A stretch of DNA of 64,000 nt, taken from contig JAGOLX010000025.1 of assembly GCA_017993835.1 (NCBI GenBank), forward strand, positions 16,596 to 80,595, in the 5' to 3' direction. The stretch's first letter is position 1. Every line of letters starts with the position of its first letter. The notes beneath the pieces were generated by a model. That model did not search any database, had not been told where the DNA came from, and worked only from the letters and a program-made list of their open reading frames with translations. Source of the stretch: Phycisphaerae bacterium. Lineage in GTDB: Bacteria > Planctomycetota > Phycisphaerae > Sedimentisphaerales > Anaerobacaceae. The position numbers and the translations under genes were made by a program. This document shows positions 46,899-54,463 of this stretch, one piece after another.

Positions 46899-47642
46899 AT
46901 GCCGAATGCACACGATCCAAGCTTCAAGGTCCGATTGCTCCGACGGCTGACCGCCAACCCCGACCTGTTCCGTCTCTTCGACTCCCTGCCCGACGTCTGC
47001 TTCTTCGCCAAGGACCGCAGGGGCAAGTTCATCATGGGCAATCGCGCGTTCCTCGAGAAGCTGGGCCTGGACCGAGAGGAGGACCTCATCGGCAAAGACG
47101 ACTTCGACTTCTTCCCCGCAAGGCTGGTGGAGATTTTCCTCCGCGACGACCAGCGAGTCATCAAGACGGGCGAGCCGCTGATCGACCGCGTCGAGCTGGT
47201 CTCCAACAGCGAGGGCAGCATCGACTGGCACATCACGACGAAGGTGCCGCTGGTCTCCCGCAACAACTACGCCGTCGGCATCGCGGGCATCACGCGGGAT
47301 TTCCGCAGGTCCGGCGAGCGGTGGCGTCCGCACCAGCAGTTCGCCGCAGTCATCGACCACATCGACCAGCACTACAGCCAGCCGATCCAGGTCGAGGAAC
47401 TGGCCTCGCTCATGTTCCTGTCCGTCAACCAGTTCGAGAGGAAATTCAAGCAGGTGTTCCAGGTGTCGCCGGTGAAGTTCCTCACGGGCTACCGGGTGCA
47501 CCGCGCCTGCTACGACCTGCTCCACACGGACCATTCGATCACGCAGATCGCGATCCGGAACGGGTTCTACGATCACAGTCACTTCATCCGGCACTTCCGA
47601 AACGCAATGGGCATGACCCCCAACCAGTACAGGCGATGTTGA
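46899..47642 (+). CDS. PAS-domain AraC-family transcriptional regulator
   Basis: 247 residues. PAS sensor at about 20-125 (LFDSLPDVCFFAKDRRGKFIMGN, GKDDFDFFP). AraC helix-turn-helix pair at about 150-247, with VEELASLMFLSVNQFERKFKQ and ITQIAIRNGFYDHSHFIRHFRNAMGMTPNQYR. It is divergent to the pseudopilin-LamG-oxidoreductase set, which makes it the likely local regulator. The 198-base gap (46701-46898) must hold both promoters. Its stop overlaps the SD of the next gene. Confidence 0.92.
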   Translation: MPNAHDPSFKVRLLRRLTANPDLFRLFDSLPDVCFFAKDRRGKFIMGNRAFLEKLGLDREEDLIGKDDFDFFPARLVEIFLRDDQRVIKTGEPLIDRVELVSNSEGSIDWHITTKVPLVSRNNYAVGIAGITRDFRRSGERWRPHQQFAAVIDHIDQHYSQPIQVEELASLMFLSVNQFERKFKQVFQVSPVKFLTGYRVHRACYDLLHTDHSITQIAIRNGFYDHSHFIRHFRNAMGMTPNQYRRC

Positions 47643-47651
47643 GGAGAAACC

Positions 47652-49088
47652 ATGAGAAGAAAGCACGAATCTCGAAGCTCCAAATCCGAAACAAATCCAA
47701 AGCACGAACTTCAAATGACCGAAACGCCGTCCCCAGACGCCAGACTCCCCGCCCAGAGCGTTACGTCGCGTGGGGGCGTTTGGTGCCGCCCAATGCTATC
47801 GTTCCGCCGGCAAAGCCGTTTTGAATTTTGGATTTTGGTTATTTGTGCTTGTTTCGGATTTCGGATTTCGTGCTTTGGGACTTCCTGCTTCGGGGCGTTC
47901 CGAGCGGGTTTCGCAGTTCGCAACGTCACGCCCGAAGCCATGCTGCCCGTCTCGGGTGGGGTCGGCCCATCCGACCCGGTCACCCGCAAGATCGGCCAAC
48001 TGACCGTCCGCGCCCTCGTGCTCGAGAACGACGGCACGCGAGTCGCCCTGTGCAGCGCGGATTTCCTCGGCTTCCCAGGCGTCCTGTGCAACAAGGTCCG
48101 CGCGAAGGTCCCAGGCATTCCGCCTGAGAACATCCTGATCGGCGCAACGCACACGCACAGCGCCCCCGACTGTTATGGCTTCCCCGACGAGACCGGCAAG
48201 ACCGCCATCGACCTCGCCTACCTCGACGGTGTCTGCGCGAAGCTGGCCGATGCGATCAACGAAGCCGTGGACCACCTGGCGCCGGCGGCTGTGAAGATCG
48301 CCACCGGCAAGGCTCGGGGCAAGATCGCGTACAACTACTACGCCGAGCAGTTGTACGACCCGCGATGCCACGTCATCCAGGTCCTGGACGCAACAGGCAA
48401 GCCGCTCGCGACCCTCGTCAACTACGCCAGTCATCCTGAGGTGATCGGCTCCGATCAGGGGATCATGAGTCCTGACTTCGTTGGTCCGCTCTACGACCGC
48501 ATCACAGAGCGAGGGGCAGGCCGAGGGATCTTCCTGAACAGCGCCCAGGGAGGGATGGTGACCGCCGACTGCCGAGGCCCGGACGGCAAGGACGTCCAGA
48601 CCTGGGACGAATGCATCCGGATCGGGAACCTGTTGGCCGACGAGGCAATCCGCATCGTAGCAGACGCACCGGTCCAGGAGGACCCGACGCTCTTCTGCGG
48701 CTGCACAACCGTCGAATTGCCGGTCGAGAACGAGATGCTCCGCACGGTAGTGAAGCTATCGCCCCTGGGCTTCCAGTTGAGCGACAAGGGCACGGTATCG
48801 ACGCAAATCAACGTCGTGAATCTCGGCAACGCCCAGATTCTGACGATTCCAGGCGAGGCACTCCCCAACATCGGCTTCTACCTCAAGCGAAAGATGTCCG
48901 GTCAGCACAACCTGCTCTTCGGCCTGACCAACGACGCCTTCGGCTACATCCTCACGAAAGAAGACTGGAACAGCTTCGACCGCTACAACTACATCACACG
49001 AACCTGCTTAGGCGAAATGACAGGCGAGATCCTGATCGAGAAGTCCCTGGCCTTCATCGACGCCTGCCCGCAACCCACAGGCAGATAA
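47652..49088 (+). CDS. Neutral/alkaline ceramidase-like secreted hydrolase with repeat-derived N-terminus
   Basis: 478 residues. From about residue 85 it follows the neutral ceramidase-like family: AGFAVRNVTPEAMLPVSGGV, ALCSADFLGF, LIGATHTHSAPD (zinc His pair), VNYASHPEVIGSD (zinc His). The canonical ceramidase nucleophile motif GDVSPN is not seen; FLNSAQGGMVTADC occupies that place, so activity on ceramide is doubtful. GAGGAG five bases before ATG 47652 supports that start. Residues 5-25 and 57-80 are encoded by the two arms of an AT-rich inverted repeat; FWILVICACFGF supplies the only hydrophobic signal-like stretch. Confidence 0.82.
   Translation: MRRKHESRSSKSETNPKHELQMTETPSPDARLPAQSVTSRGGVWCRPMLSFRRQSRFEFWILVICACFGFRISCFGTSCFGAFRAGFAVRNVTPEAMLPVSGGVGPSDPVTRKIGQLTVRALVLENDGTRVALCSADFLGFPGVLCNKVRAKVPGIPPENILIGATHTHSAPDCYGFPDETGKTAIDLAYLDGVCAKLADAINEAVDHLAPAAVKIATGKARGKIAYNYYAEQLYDPRCHVIQVLDATGKPLATLVNYASHPEVIGSDQGIMSPDFVGPLYDRITERGAGRGIFLNSAQGGMVTADCRGPDGKDVQTWDECIRIGNLLADEAIRIVADAPVQEDPTLFCGCTTVELPVENEMLRTVVKLSPLGFQLSDKGTVSTQINVVNLGNAQILTIPGEALPNIGFYLKRKMSGQHNLLFGLTNDAFGYILTKEDWNSFDRYNYITRTCLGEMTGEILIEKSLAFIDACPQPTGR
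47661..47888. repeat. AT-rich inverted repeat inside the 5' end of the ceramidase-like gene
   Basis: Left arm 47661-47726 (ccaaatccgaaacaaatcca and similar) and right arm 47818-47888 (ggatttcggatttcgtgctt and similar) are imperfect reverse complements around a 90-base GC-rich spacer. It is a planctomycete-type dispersed repeat of the AATCCGAAA kind. Here both arms and the spacer are translated in frame. Confidence 0.8.
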
Positions 49089-49115
49089 GCCCGAATGATG
49101 CTGCGGACCAAGCTC

Positions 49116-49144
49116 TTGCCCTTGTATCCTTGATCTCCTATAAT
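49116..49144 (+). promoter_or_regulatory. sigma70-type promoter of the PIN toxin operon
   Basis: TTGCCC (49116-49121), 17-base spacer, TATAAT (49139-49144). It sits 38 bases before the PIN-domain ATG, so the leader is short. The site is independent of the ceramidase-like gene upstream. Confidence 0.55.
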
Positions 49145-49182
49145 GATCGTAAGATTTCCGATAATCGCAGAAGAAGCAGGTC

Positions 49183-49665
49183 ATGAAACCAAAGGTGTAT
49201 ATCGAAACCAGCGTTGTCAGCTACCTAACGGCCAGACGCAGCCGTGATTTGCTCATTGCCGCTCGGCAGGAAGCAACGTCCGAACTTTGGTCCACGCTCT
49301 TGTCGTCCCAATTCACGGTCTATACATCCACGCTGGTGCATCGTGAAGCCCAGATGGGAGACCCCGAACAGGCTCAGAGACGCGTCGAAGCCCTTCTGCC
49401 GTTCAGCGTGCTCGATATCGACCAGGAAGCTCGAACGCTCGCCGGGCAGATCCTTGCCGCGAAGACGGTCCCCGCGGAGTATCCCGAAGATGCCCTCCAC
49501 ATGGCGGTGGCCGCCGTCAATGGGATGGATGTCCTTGTCACATGGAACTTCGCTCATCTCAATAACCCAATCGCCCGAGCGAGGATTCGGCAAATCATCG
49601 AAGACAATGGCTATCGCTGCCCCGAGGTGTGCTCACCCGAGGAGCTTCTGGAGACCGGACCATGA
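49183..49665 (+). CDS. PIN-domain protein, probable VapC-like toxin
   Basis: 160 residues. PIN fold: KVYIETSVVSYL at the start (Glu-Thr-Ser in place of the more usual Asp-Thr-Ser), EYPEDALHMAVAAVNGMDVLVTWNFAHLNN in the second half with the conserved acidic cluster. Likely a metal-dependent ribonuclease. It overlaps the downstream small gene by four bases (ATGA). The order toxin-then-antitoxin is the reverse of most vapBC pairs but is seen in this COG4683/IETS-type PIN group as I recall it. Confidence 0.83.
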   Translation: MKPKVYIETSVVSYLTARRSRDLLIAARQEATSELWSTLLSSQFTVYTSTLVHREAQMGDPEQAQRRVEALLPFSVLDIDQEARTLAGQILAAKTVPAEYPEDALHMAVAAVNGMDVLVTWNFAHLNNPIARARIRQIIEDNGYRCPEVCSPEELLETGP

Positions 49666-49847
49666 AAGACCCCATCATCGACGAACTCCATCGGTGTCGC
49701 GAGGAATACGCTCGTCAGTTCAATTACGACTTGGATGCCATCTGCAAGGACCTCCAGGCCGTGCAGCAGGAGCGAGGACTCAAGGTCGTTCGACTGCCTC
49801 CCAAACGCCTGAAGGCAAAACAGGGAACTTCCCAAGAGTGCACCTGA
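49662..49847 (+). CDS. Putative antitoxin partner of the PIN protein
   Basis: 61 residues, charged and helical (MKDPIIDELHRCREEYARQF, QAVQQERGLKVVRLPPKRLK). The ATGA overlap with the PIN stop implies coupled translation. No DNA-binding domain is obvious; the partner role is inferred from size, charge and placement. Confidence 0.7.
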   Translation: MKDPIIDELHRCREEYARQFNYDLDAICKDLQAVQQERGLKVVRLPPKRLKAKQGTSQECT

Positions 49848-50051
49848 CGTCGTTTCGCTTCCAGTGAAGGGCTGTGTCTCACACAGGGCCGCCGGGACGC
49901 AGGGGTGGGGATAGACCCAATCCTGCTTGTCTCTGCGCCTCCGCGTCTCTGCGTGAGTGGGTCCTGCCTGCAACCGAAGGCCACACCACACCAGAACAAG
50001 TACCGCGCGGCCGGAAAAGTACCGGACACCGTTTCGTTCCTCGTGCGACAG
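49848..50051. other. Short intergenic region
   Basis: About 200 bases between convergent units. It includes the stretch ctctgcgcctccgcgtctct (about 49933-49952), a phrase common in dispersed intergenic repeats of environmental genomes. No gene or clear terminator seen. Confidence 0.4.
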
Positions 50052-50213
50052 TTACTTGCCCTTCTTCCCGCCACGCCCCGTGTCACCGTATCCGGGGAGC
50101 GGGATGTTTTCCTTCTGGGTCGTCGCCGGCCGCCTGTCCGCTTCTTTGAGCGGAATGAACTGTCCAGTTTGCGAGTCACGCGCGCCTCGTCGTGCCTGCC
50201 GCTCCTTACCCAT
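50052..50213 (-). CDS. Small basic protein of the TGQF-IPL type (53 residues)
   Basis: Found by reading the strand: ATG 50213 with the SD AAGGGAG seven bases upstream, stop TAA at 50054-50052. The 53 residues contain ARDSQTGQFIPLKEADRRP, then TTQKENIPL and a Gly/Lys end GRGGKKGK. Small proteins with ARDSxTGxFVxxxEAxxxPxTT are widespread and uncharacterised. It lies 136 bases downstream of the XRE-ImmA gene on the same strand and may be the third gene of that locus. Confidence 0.72.
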   Translation of the reverse strand: MGKERQARRGARDSQTGQFIPLKEADRRPATTQKENIPLPGYGDTGRGGKKGK

Positions 50214-50349
50214 GAGATTGCTCCCTTCTGTTCAATGCACTTTCTGACTGACATTTCCCATTTGACGTCACTCGGCTACATCGCAGAACTGCAACTGCGG
50301 GCACACCCTACCCATCTTGTCATCCAAATCGAGTATGGTACCCGCAGAT

Positions 50350-51477
50350 TCATCCTTGAGGCTTAAGGCGTATTATCATCTCTTCTCGCTTTTCTTCACA
50401 GCCCAGCAGACTCTCAATGTCCTCTTTGGCGACCCCTAAACATGCTTCGAGATCACGCGAATCCACAATTCTATGCGTTCGCAGCAACTCAGCCGCCCGC
50501 CTGAGCAACTGGGGTTCTTCAAGTTCAAGATGATCGTCGAGCGGTTCCTTGTTCTTCCACTGCCGCCTTGACATGGCAATGAACAGCCTCTGCTTCTTCT
50601 TTTCTGAGATCAGGTTCAGATTTCTCAGCCTCATCACCATCGCGGCTACAGAGACTTTCCATTTGGATTTTACTGCGACAAGAGTGTCAAGCGTCACCGC
50701 ATAGGGAAGCGTCTGACCGAACGTGCCTTCTGGCAGCAAGAAGGCACCTGCAAAGTGGTTTGCCTGTCCTTCTATCAGACGAAAGATCGACGGATCATCG
50801 AGCAACTCCGCATCAACCACACGGTGGAGGATCATATGACCCAATTCATGCGCAAGATCATACCGCCACCTGACTGCAGTACCTTCCTGTGCGTTCAACA
50901 CCAAGAACGGCGTCCCCTCGCACCAATTCGAGAATGCATCGAGCGCCGGTGAGTTGAGCCCGTAGTGTGTAATGATGGCCCCATGATTCTCCAGCAACCA
51001 AGTGATATTGCTTATGGGGCCCGAGCCCAGCCCCATATTGCGACGCGTAGTGTTTGCCAGATCTTCAATTCGTTTACTGGTAATCTGCCTTGGATCGCAG
51101 GGGACGTCGAATTGAGGTATACGCATTTCTGGAAAATCGAGAAAGTCCCTAAGGCGGTTGACGATGCGAACCAACCATTCAAAGCGTCGGACGGCTTGGG
51201 CTCTGAGCGACCTCGTTGCCGACGCAAGTGAACGGAAGAAGACGACAGTGTTCACTCTATATCCGTCTTCCTGCATGAAGAAGTGCGTAGGCATTGCCAA
51301 CCCAAAGGATATCTTCAGCAATATCTCCCTGGATGGACTGCGTTGGCCATTTTCATATTGACATACTGCCGCACGAGTCATGCCTATGCGTTCTGCAAGA
51401 GCTGCCTGGCTCAGGCATCTTGCTTCACGGGCTTCGGTTAACCTGTGCGGTTTGAATCCTTGAATCCCTGGAATCAT
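50350..51477 (-). CDS. XRE-type HTH fused to ImmA/IrrE zinc metallopeptidase
   Basis: 375 residues. HTH at about 8-60 (LTEAREARCLSQAALAERIGMTRAAVCQYENGQR). Metallopeptidase at about 170-290, with the zinc motif DLAHELGHMILH and a downstream FAGAFLLPE helix. Proteins of this class cleave or sense a partner regulator in phage and stress responses (ImmA, IrrE/PprI) or act as toxins. ATG 51477 has GAGGGT upstream; an earlier ATG at 51504 overlaps the preceding gene and lacks spacing to its SD. It lies 13 bases after the 222-residue unknown. Confidence 0.87.
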   Translation of the reverse strand: MIPGIQGFKPHRLTEAREARCLSQAALAERIGMTRAAVCQYENGQRSPSREILLKISFGLAMPTHFFMQEDGYRVNTVVFFRSLASATRSLRAQAVRRFEWLVRIVNRLRDFLDFPEMRIPQFDVPCDPRQITSKRIEDLANTTRRNMGLGSGPISNITWLLENHGAIITHYGLNSPALDAFSNWCEGTPFLVLNAQEGTAVRWRYDLAHELGHMILHRVVDAELLDDPSIFRLIEGQANHFAGAFLLPEGTFGQTLPYAVTLDTLVAVKSKWKVSVAAMVMRLRNLNLISEKKKQRLFIAMSRRQWKNKEPLDDHLELEEPQLLRRAAELLRTHRIVDSRDLEACLGVAKEDIESLLGCEEKREEMIIRLKPQG

Positions 51478-51490
51478 GATGTACCCTCGA

Positions 51491-52159
51491 CTAAGCGGTA
51501 GCATCTCCTGAAAGCGACTGTTTCAATCTTAGTTTCTGGCCAATTTCGGGGCGGACAACCTCCTCCGCAGGTATGATCTGGTCAACCACATCCGGAAACT
51601 TTTCCATCAACCGAATCACGCCTACAACCGATCGACACACAGGATCTGGAAATAGCACATCTACAAATGCTGGGAGGCACTTCCCATCGGTCGGGGAGTG
51701 GGTGATGATGCCATAGAGAACTTTCTTGTCAGTATCCGCATCTGTCGCCTCGTCATGCATAAAGGCAAACAAGGACTGCGGTGATCTCGCGTACGTGTCT
51801 CGGAAAGTGGCGTCCCTCGGCAACTGGTAACGATCATCTATCTTACTCTGCGTGAGAGCGATCTTCTCGCCAATGAACAGTACGTTGTGCGAGCAATTGC
51901 CTGCGTCGTTCTGGCGAGTTCTGACCGCACATCCCTTGGCACGCCCGGCCAATTCCACAAACAACTCTTCGATTTTGGCGCGCCGATAGTACGGCAGGAC
52001 ATCGTCCAAGGTAGATGAGCCAAATTTCTCCGCACATTCACTGTAGGAGACCCCATACTCCGCCATCACGCCACGCAGCAATTCCCGCTGGAAGAGTATG
52101 TCAGCAAGCCGGTTGAAGGCCAACTCGGGATGAAACGGGTCGCACTTGTCAGCTACCAT
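51491..52159 (-). CDS. Unknown protein encoded upstream of XRE-ImmA/IrrE
   Basis: 222 residues, soluble, acidic. I recognise no domain. It has NRLADILFQRELLRGVMAEYG near the start (helical), CAVRTRQNDAGNCSHNVLFIGEK with two Cys, and a C-terminal KFPDVVDQIIPAEEVVRPEIGQ. It is first in the operon and its promoter carries a GTTAACG inverted repeat. It may be the target or partner of the metallopeptidase. ATG 52159 has AGGA upstream. Confidence 0.7.
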   Translation of the reverse strand: MVADKCDPFHPELAFNRLADILFQRELLRGVMAEYGVSYSECAEKFGSSTLDDVLPYYRRAKIEELFVELAGRAKGCAVRTRQNDAGNCSHNVLFIGEKIALTQSKIDDRYQLPRDATFRDTYARSPQSLFAFMHDEATDADTDKKVLYGIITHSPTDGKCLPAFVDVLFPDPVCRSVVGVIRLMEKFPDVVDQIIPAEEVVRPEIGQKLRLKQSLSGDATA

Positions 52160-52203
52160 TTTGCCAATCCTTTAGCTAAACACCGTAATCCTATTCACTT
52201 TCT

Positions 52204-52247
52204 GTTAACGACGTGCCAAGGATACACCTTTCCCGTTAACAAAGCAA
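52204..52247 (-). promoter_or_regulatory. Promoter with GTTAACG/CGTTAAC inverted repeat, XRE-ImmA operon
   Basis: Minus strand: TTGCTT (52247-52242), 17-base spacer, TATCCT (52224-52219). CGTTAAC at 52234-52240 sits in the spacer and GTTAACG at 52204-52210 near the expected transcription start. The 30-bp offset, close to three helical turns, fits autoregulation by the operon's own HTH protein. Confidence 0.45.
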
Positions 52248-52522
52248 GACCAAAATGCGCACATCGTGAACTTTTTTTGGATCGAACTCTAAGGGAGTCA
52301 GGTGCGTTTTCCCTGCATACCCCCGTAACTCCTTGTTTGTCGGGAGAGGGCTTATTCGCATTCCCTGCCTTCTGAATCATCGAGTTCGGACTCTCGACCC
52401 GCCTGAAGGCGGTACTCCGAACGGCGGCCCCCCCGCCGGTATCCGCAATGCGATAAACGCAGCCGGCAGTCCCCAGGGCAATTGCGTGTTCCTTTTGGAC
52501 GGAGCGGACGTGGTGCAACGGC

Positions 52523-52556
52523 TCGTAGTGACGCCGTAAGGCGTTATCTTCAGTGC
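52523..52556. repeat. Dispersed hairpin repeat, copy 1
   Basis: tagtgacgccgtaaggcgtt followed by atcttcagtgct. It contains a perfect ACGCC/GGCGT stem with a GTAA loop. A diverged copy is at 61801-61836. Confidence 0.5.
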
Positions 52557-52704
52557 TCCAGAGGATATGCCCTTACGGGCACAGGACAAGCCGCTCGGGC
52601 ACACCCACATGCGATTGCCCTGCCGGCGGTCCCATTGGCCTTTGACGGGGACATTCTGACTCCGTCGTTGCCTGCGGGCGGAGGGCTTGTTATCCTGGGT
52701 GACT

Positions 52705-54321
52705 ATGAATAAGACAACCTTGACTCTGCTCGTGACTGTCGGCGTGCTCGCCGGAGTCGTGTCCGAAACGGCCGTCGCCTGCACCAGTCTGATCGTGACC
52801 TCCAAGGCCTCGACCGATGGCTCGGTCTTCATCACCTATACCTGCGACGGGGTGTATCATTCCTACCTCGAAGTCATCCCTGCTGCCGATCACGAACCCA
52901 ATTCGTTCGTGGCCCCGGCCCGCTGGACCGGCGGGATCGAGGGCAAGGTCCGCCAGGCGGCTCACACCTACGCGGTTCTTGGTTCCGAGAGCGGCGGCTT
53001 GATGAACGATCAGCAGGTGGCCATGGCCGAGACCACCTTCGGCGGGCGTGAAGACCTGCACAACCCCGAGGGTCTCTTGGACTATCAGCACCTGATGCTC
53101 CTGGCCTTGCAGCGGGCCCGCACTGCGCGGGACGCGATCCGCGTCATCGGAGGACTCATGGCCGAATACGGCTACCGCTCCGAAGGCGAGTCCTTCTCCA
53201 TCGCCGATAAGAAAGAGGCATGGATCATGGAGCTGATCGGGCCGGGCAAAGGGGGCAAAGGAGCAGCCTGGGTCGCGCTCCGCGTTCCTGACGGCTACAT
53301 CTGCTGCCACGCCAACAAGGCCCGCATCGGGGAGTTCCCGACCGACGATCCGGACAACTGCCTGTACTCCGAGAGCGTTGTGTCCGTCGCCGTCGCGAAA
53401 GGCTACTTCGACCCCAACGCGGGCAAGCCCTTCAGCTTCCGCGAGGCGTACGACCCCGACAACTCCCACAACCGTCGCTATGGCGACGCGCGGGTGTGGA
53501 GCTTCTTCCGCCGGGCCGCGCCTTCCTTGAATCTGTCCGCGGACTATCCTCGCGGCGTGCCCGATGCCAAGCCCTTCCCGCTATGGATCAAGCCCGACGC
53601 CAAGATCTCGACTAAGGGCGTCTTTGCCCTGATGCGGGACCACTATGAGAACACCCCCTACGACATGACGCAAGGCGTCGACGCGGGCCCGTTCGGCACT
53701 CCCTACCGCTGGCGTGACCTGACCTGGAAGGTGGACGACGTGGAGTACGCCTGGGAACGGCCCATCTCGACGCAGCAGACGGCCTACTCGATCGTCGCCC
53801 AGTTGCGGGCGTCGCTGCCCGACCCGGTGGGCGGCGTCCTGTGGTACGGCCTGGACGACACGTACACGACCTGTTACACGCCGCTTTACTGCTGCATCGA
53901 CGCCGTGCCGCAGTCGTTCGACGTCGGCAGTCTCCACGCGTTCTCCTGGGACTCCGCCTGGTGGGTCTTCAATTTCGTCGCGAACTACGCCTGTTTGAAG
54001 TACTCGTACATGGTCAGGGACATCCAGGCCGTACAGACTGACATCGAGAACAACCTGCTGGCGCTGCAGCCCGCGGTCGAAGCCACCGCGGTCGCGCTTT
54101 ACCGCAGCGACCCGACGCTGATGAAACGCTACCTCACCGACTACTCGGTCTCGCACGGCGAATCCACCGTCCGGCGTTGGCGCCAGCTCGCGGAACAGTT
54201 GCTGGTGAAATACAACGACGGCTACATCAACGGTCGCGGCGTAGGCTACCCCGAGCCCTGGCTGCGCCGAGTCCTCAAAGACAATCCGGACCAGTTCCGC
54301 CTGGCACCCACGAAGCCGTGA
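52705..54321 (+). CDS. C69-family dipeptidase (Ntn hydrolase), secreted
   Basis: 538 residues. Signal peptide ends ETAVA, followed at once by Cys26 (CTSLIVTSKASTDGS), the N-terminal nucleophile of C69/PepD peptidases. GGLMNDQQVAMAETTFGGRE and YGYRSEGESFSIADKKEAWIMELIGPG are family marks. Expected to cleave dipeptides in the periplasm. ATG 52705 was chosen over 52687 because it gives a standard signal. SD is weak. Confidence 0.92.
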   Translation: MNKTTLTLLVTVGVLAGVVSETAVACTSLIVTSKASTDGSVFITYTCDGVYHSYLEVIPAADHEPNSFVAPARWTGGIEGKVRQAAHTYAVLGSESGGLMNDQQVAMAETTFGGREDLHNPEGLLDYQHLMLLALQRARTARDAIRVIGGLMAEYGYRSEGESFSIADKKEAWIMELIGPGKGGKGAAWVALRVPDGYICCHANKARIGEFPTDDPDNCLYSESVVSVAVAKGYFDPNAGKPFSFREAYDPDNSHNRRYGDARVWSFFRRAAPSLNLSADYPRGVPDAKPFPLWIKPDAKISTKGVFALMRDHYENTPYDMTQGVDAGPFGTPYRWRDLTWKVDDVEYAWERPISTQQTAYSIVAQLRASLPDPVGGVLWYGLDDTYTTCYTPLYCCIDAVPQSFDVGSLHAFSWDSAWWVFNFVANYACLKYSYMVRDIQAVQTDIENNLLALQPAVEATAVALYRSDPTLMKRYLTDYSVSHGESTVRRWRQLAEQLLVKYNDGYINGRGVGYPEPWLRRVLKDNPDQFRLAPTKP

Positions 54322-54463
54322 GAACAGGTCTTGCTGCCCTGCCTGGGCAAAGACGACTCAGGTTCAGCCCCTCGTTTAAGCTCTAACGAGTCTTCGTGTC
54401 GCTGGCGAGCCAGAACGGTGGGCCCAGCCCACCTTACAAGCCCATTCGTCATGCGTCGGTCTG

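Larger units (their letters stand above)
52160..52704. other. Intergenic region with operator-like repeat and dispersed hairpins
   Basis: 545 bases with no supported gene. It contains the promoter/operator of the XRE-ImmA operon (52204-52247), a CCGCC-TGAA-GGCGG hairpin at about 52401-52414 within the phrase ctcgacccgcctgaaggcgg, and an ACGCC-GTAA-GGCGT hairpin at 52531-52544 in a repeat that recurs near 61801. Confidence 0.6.
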
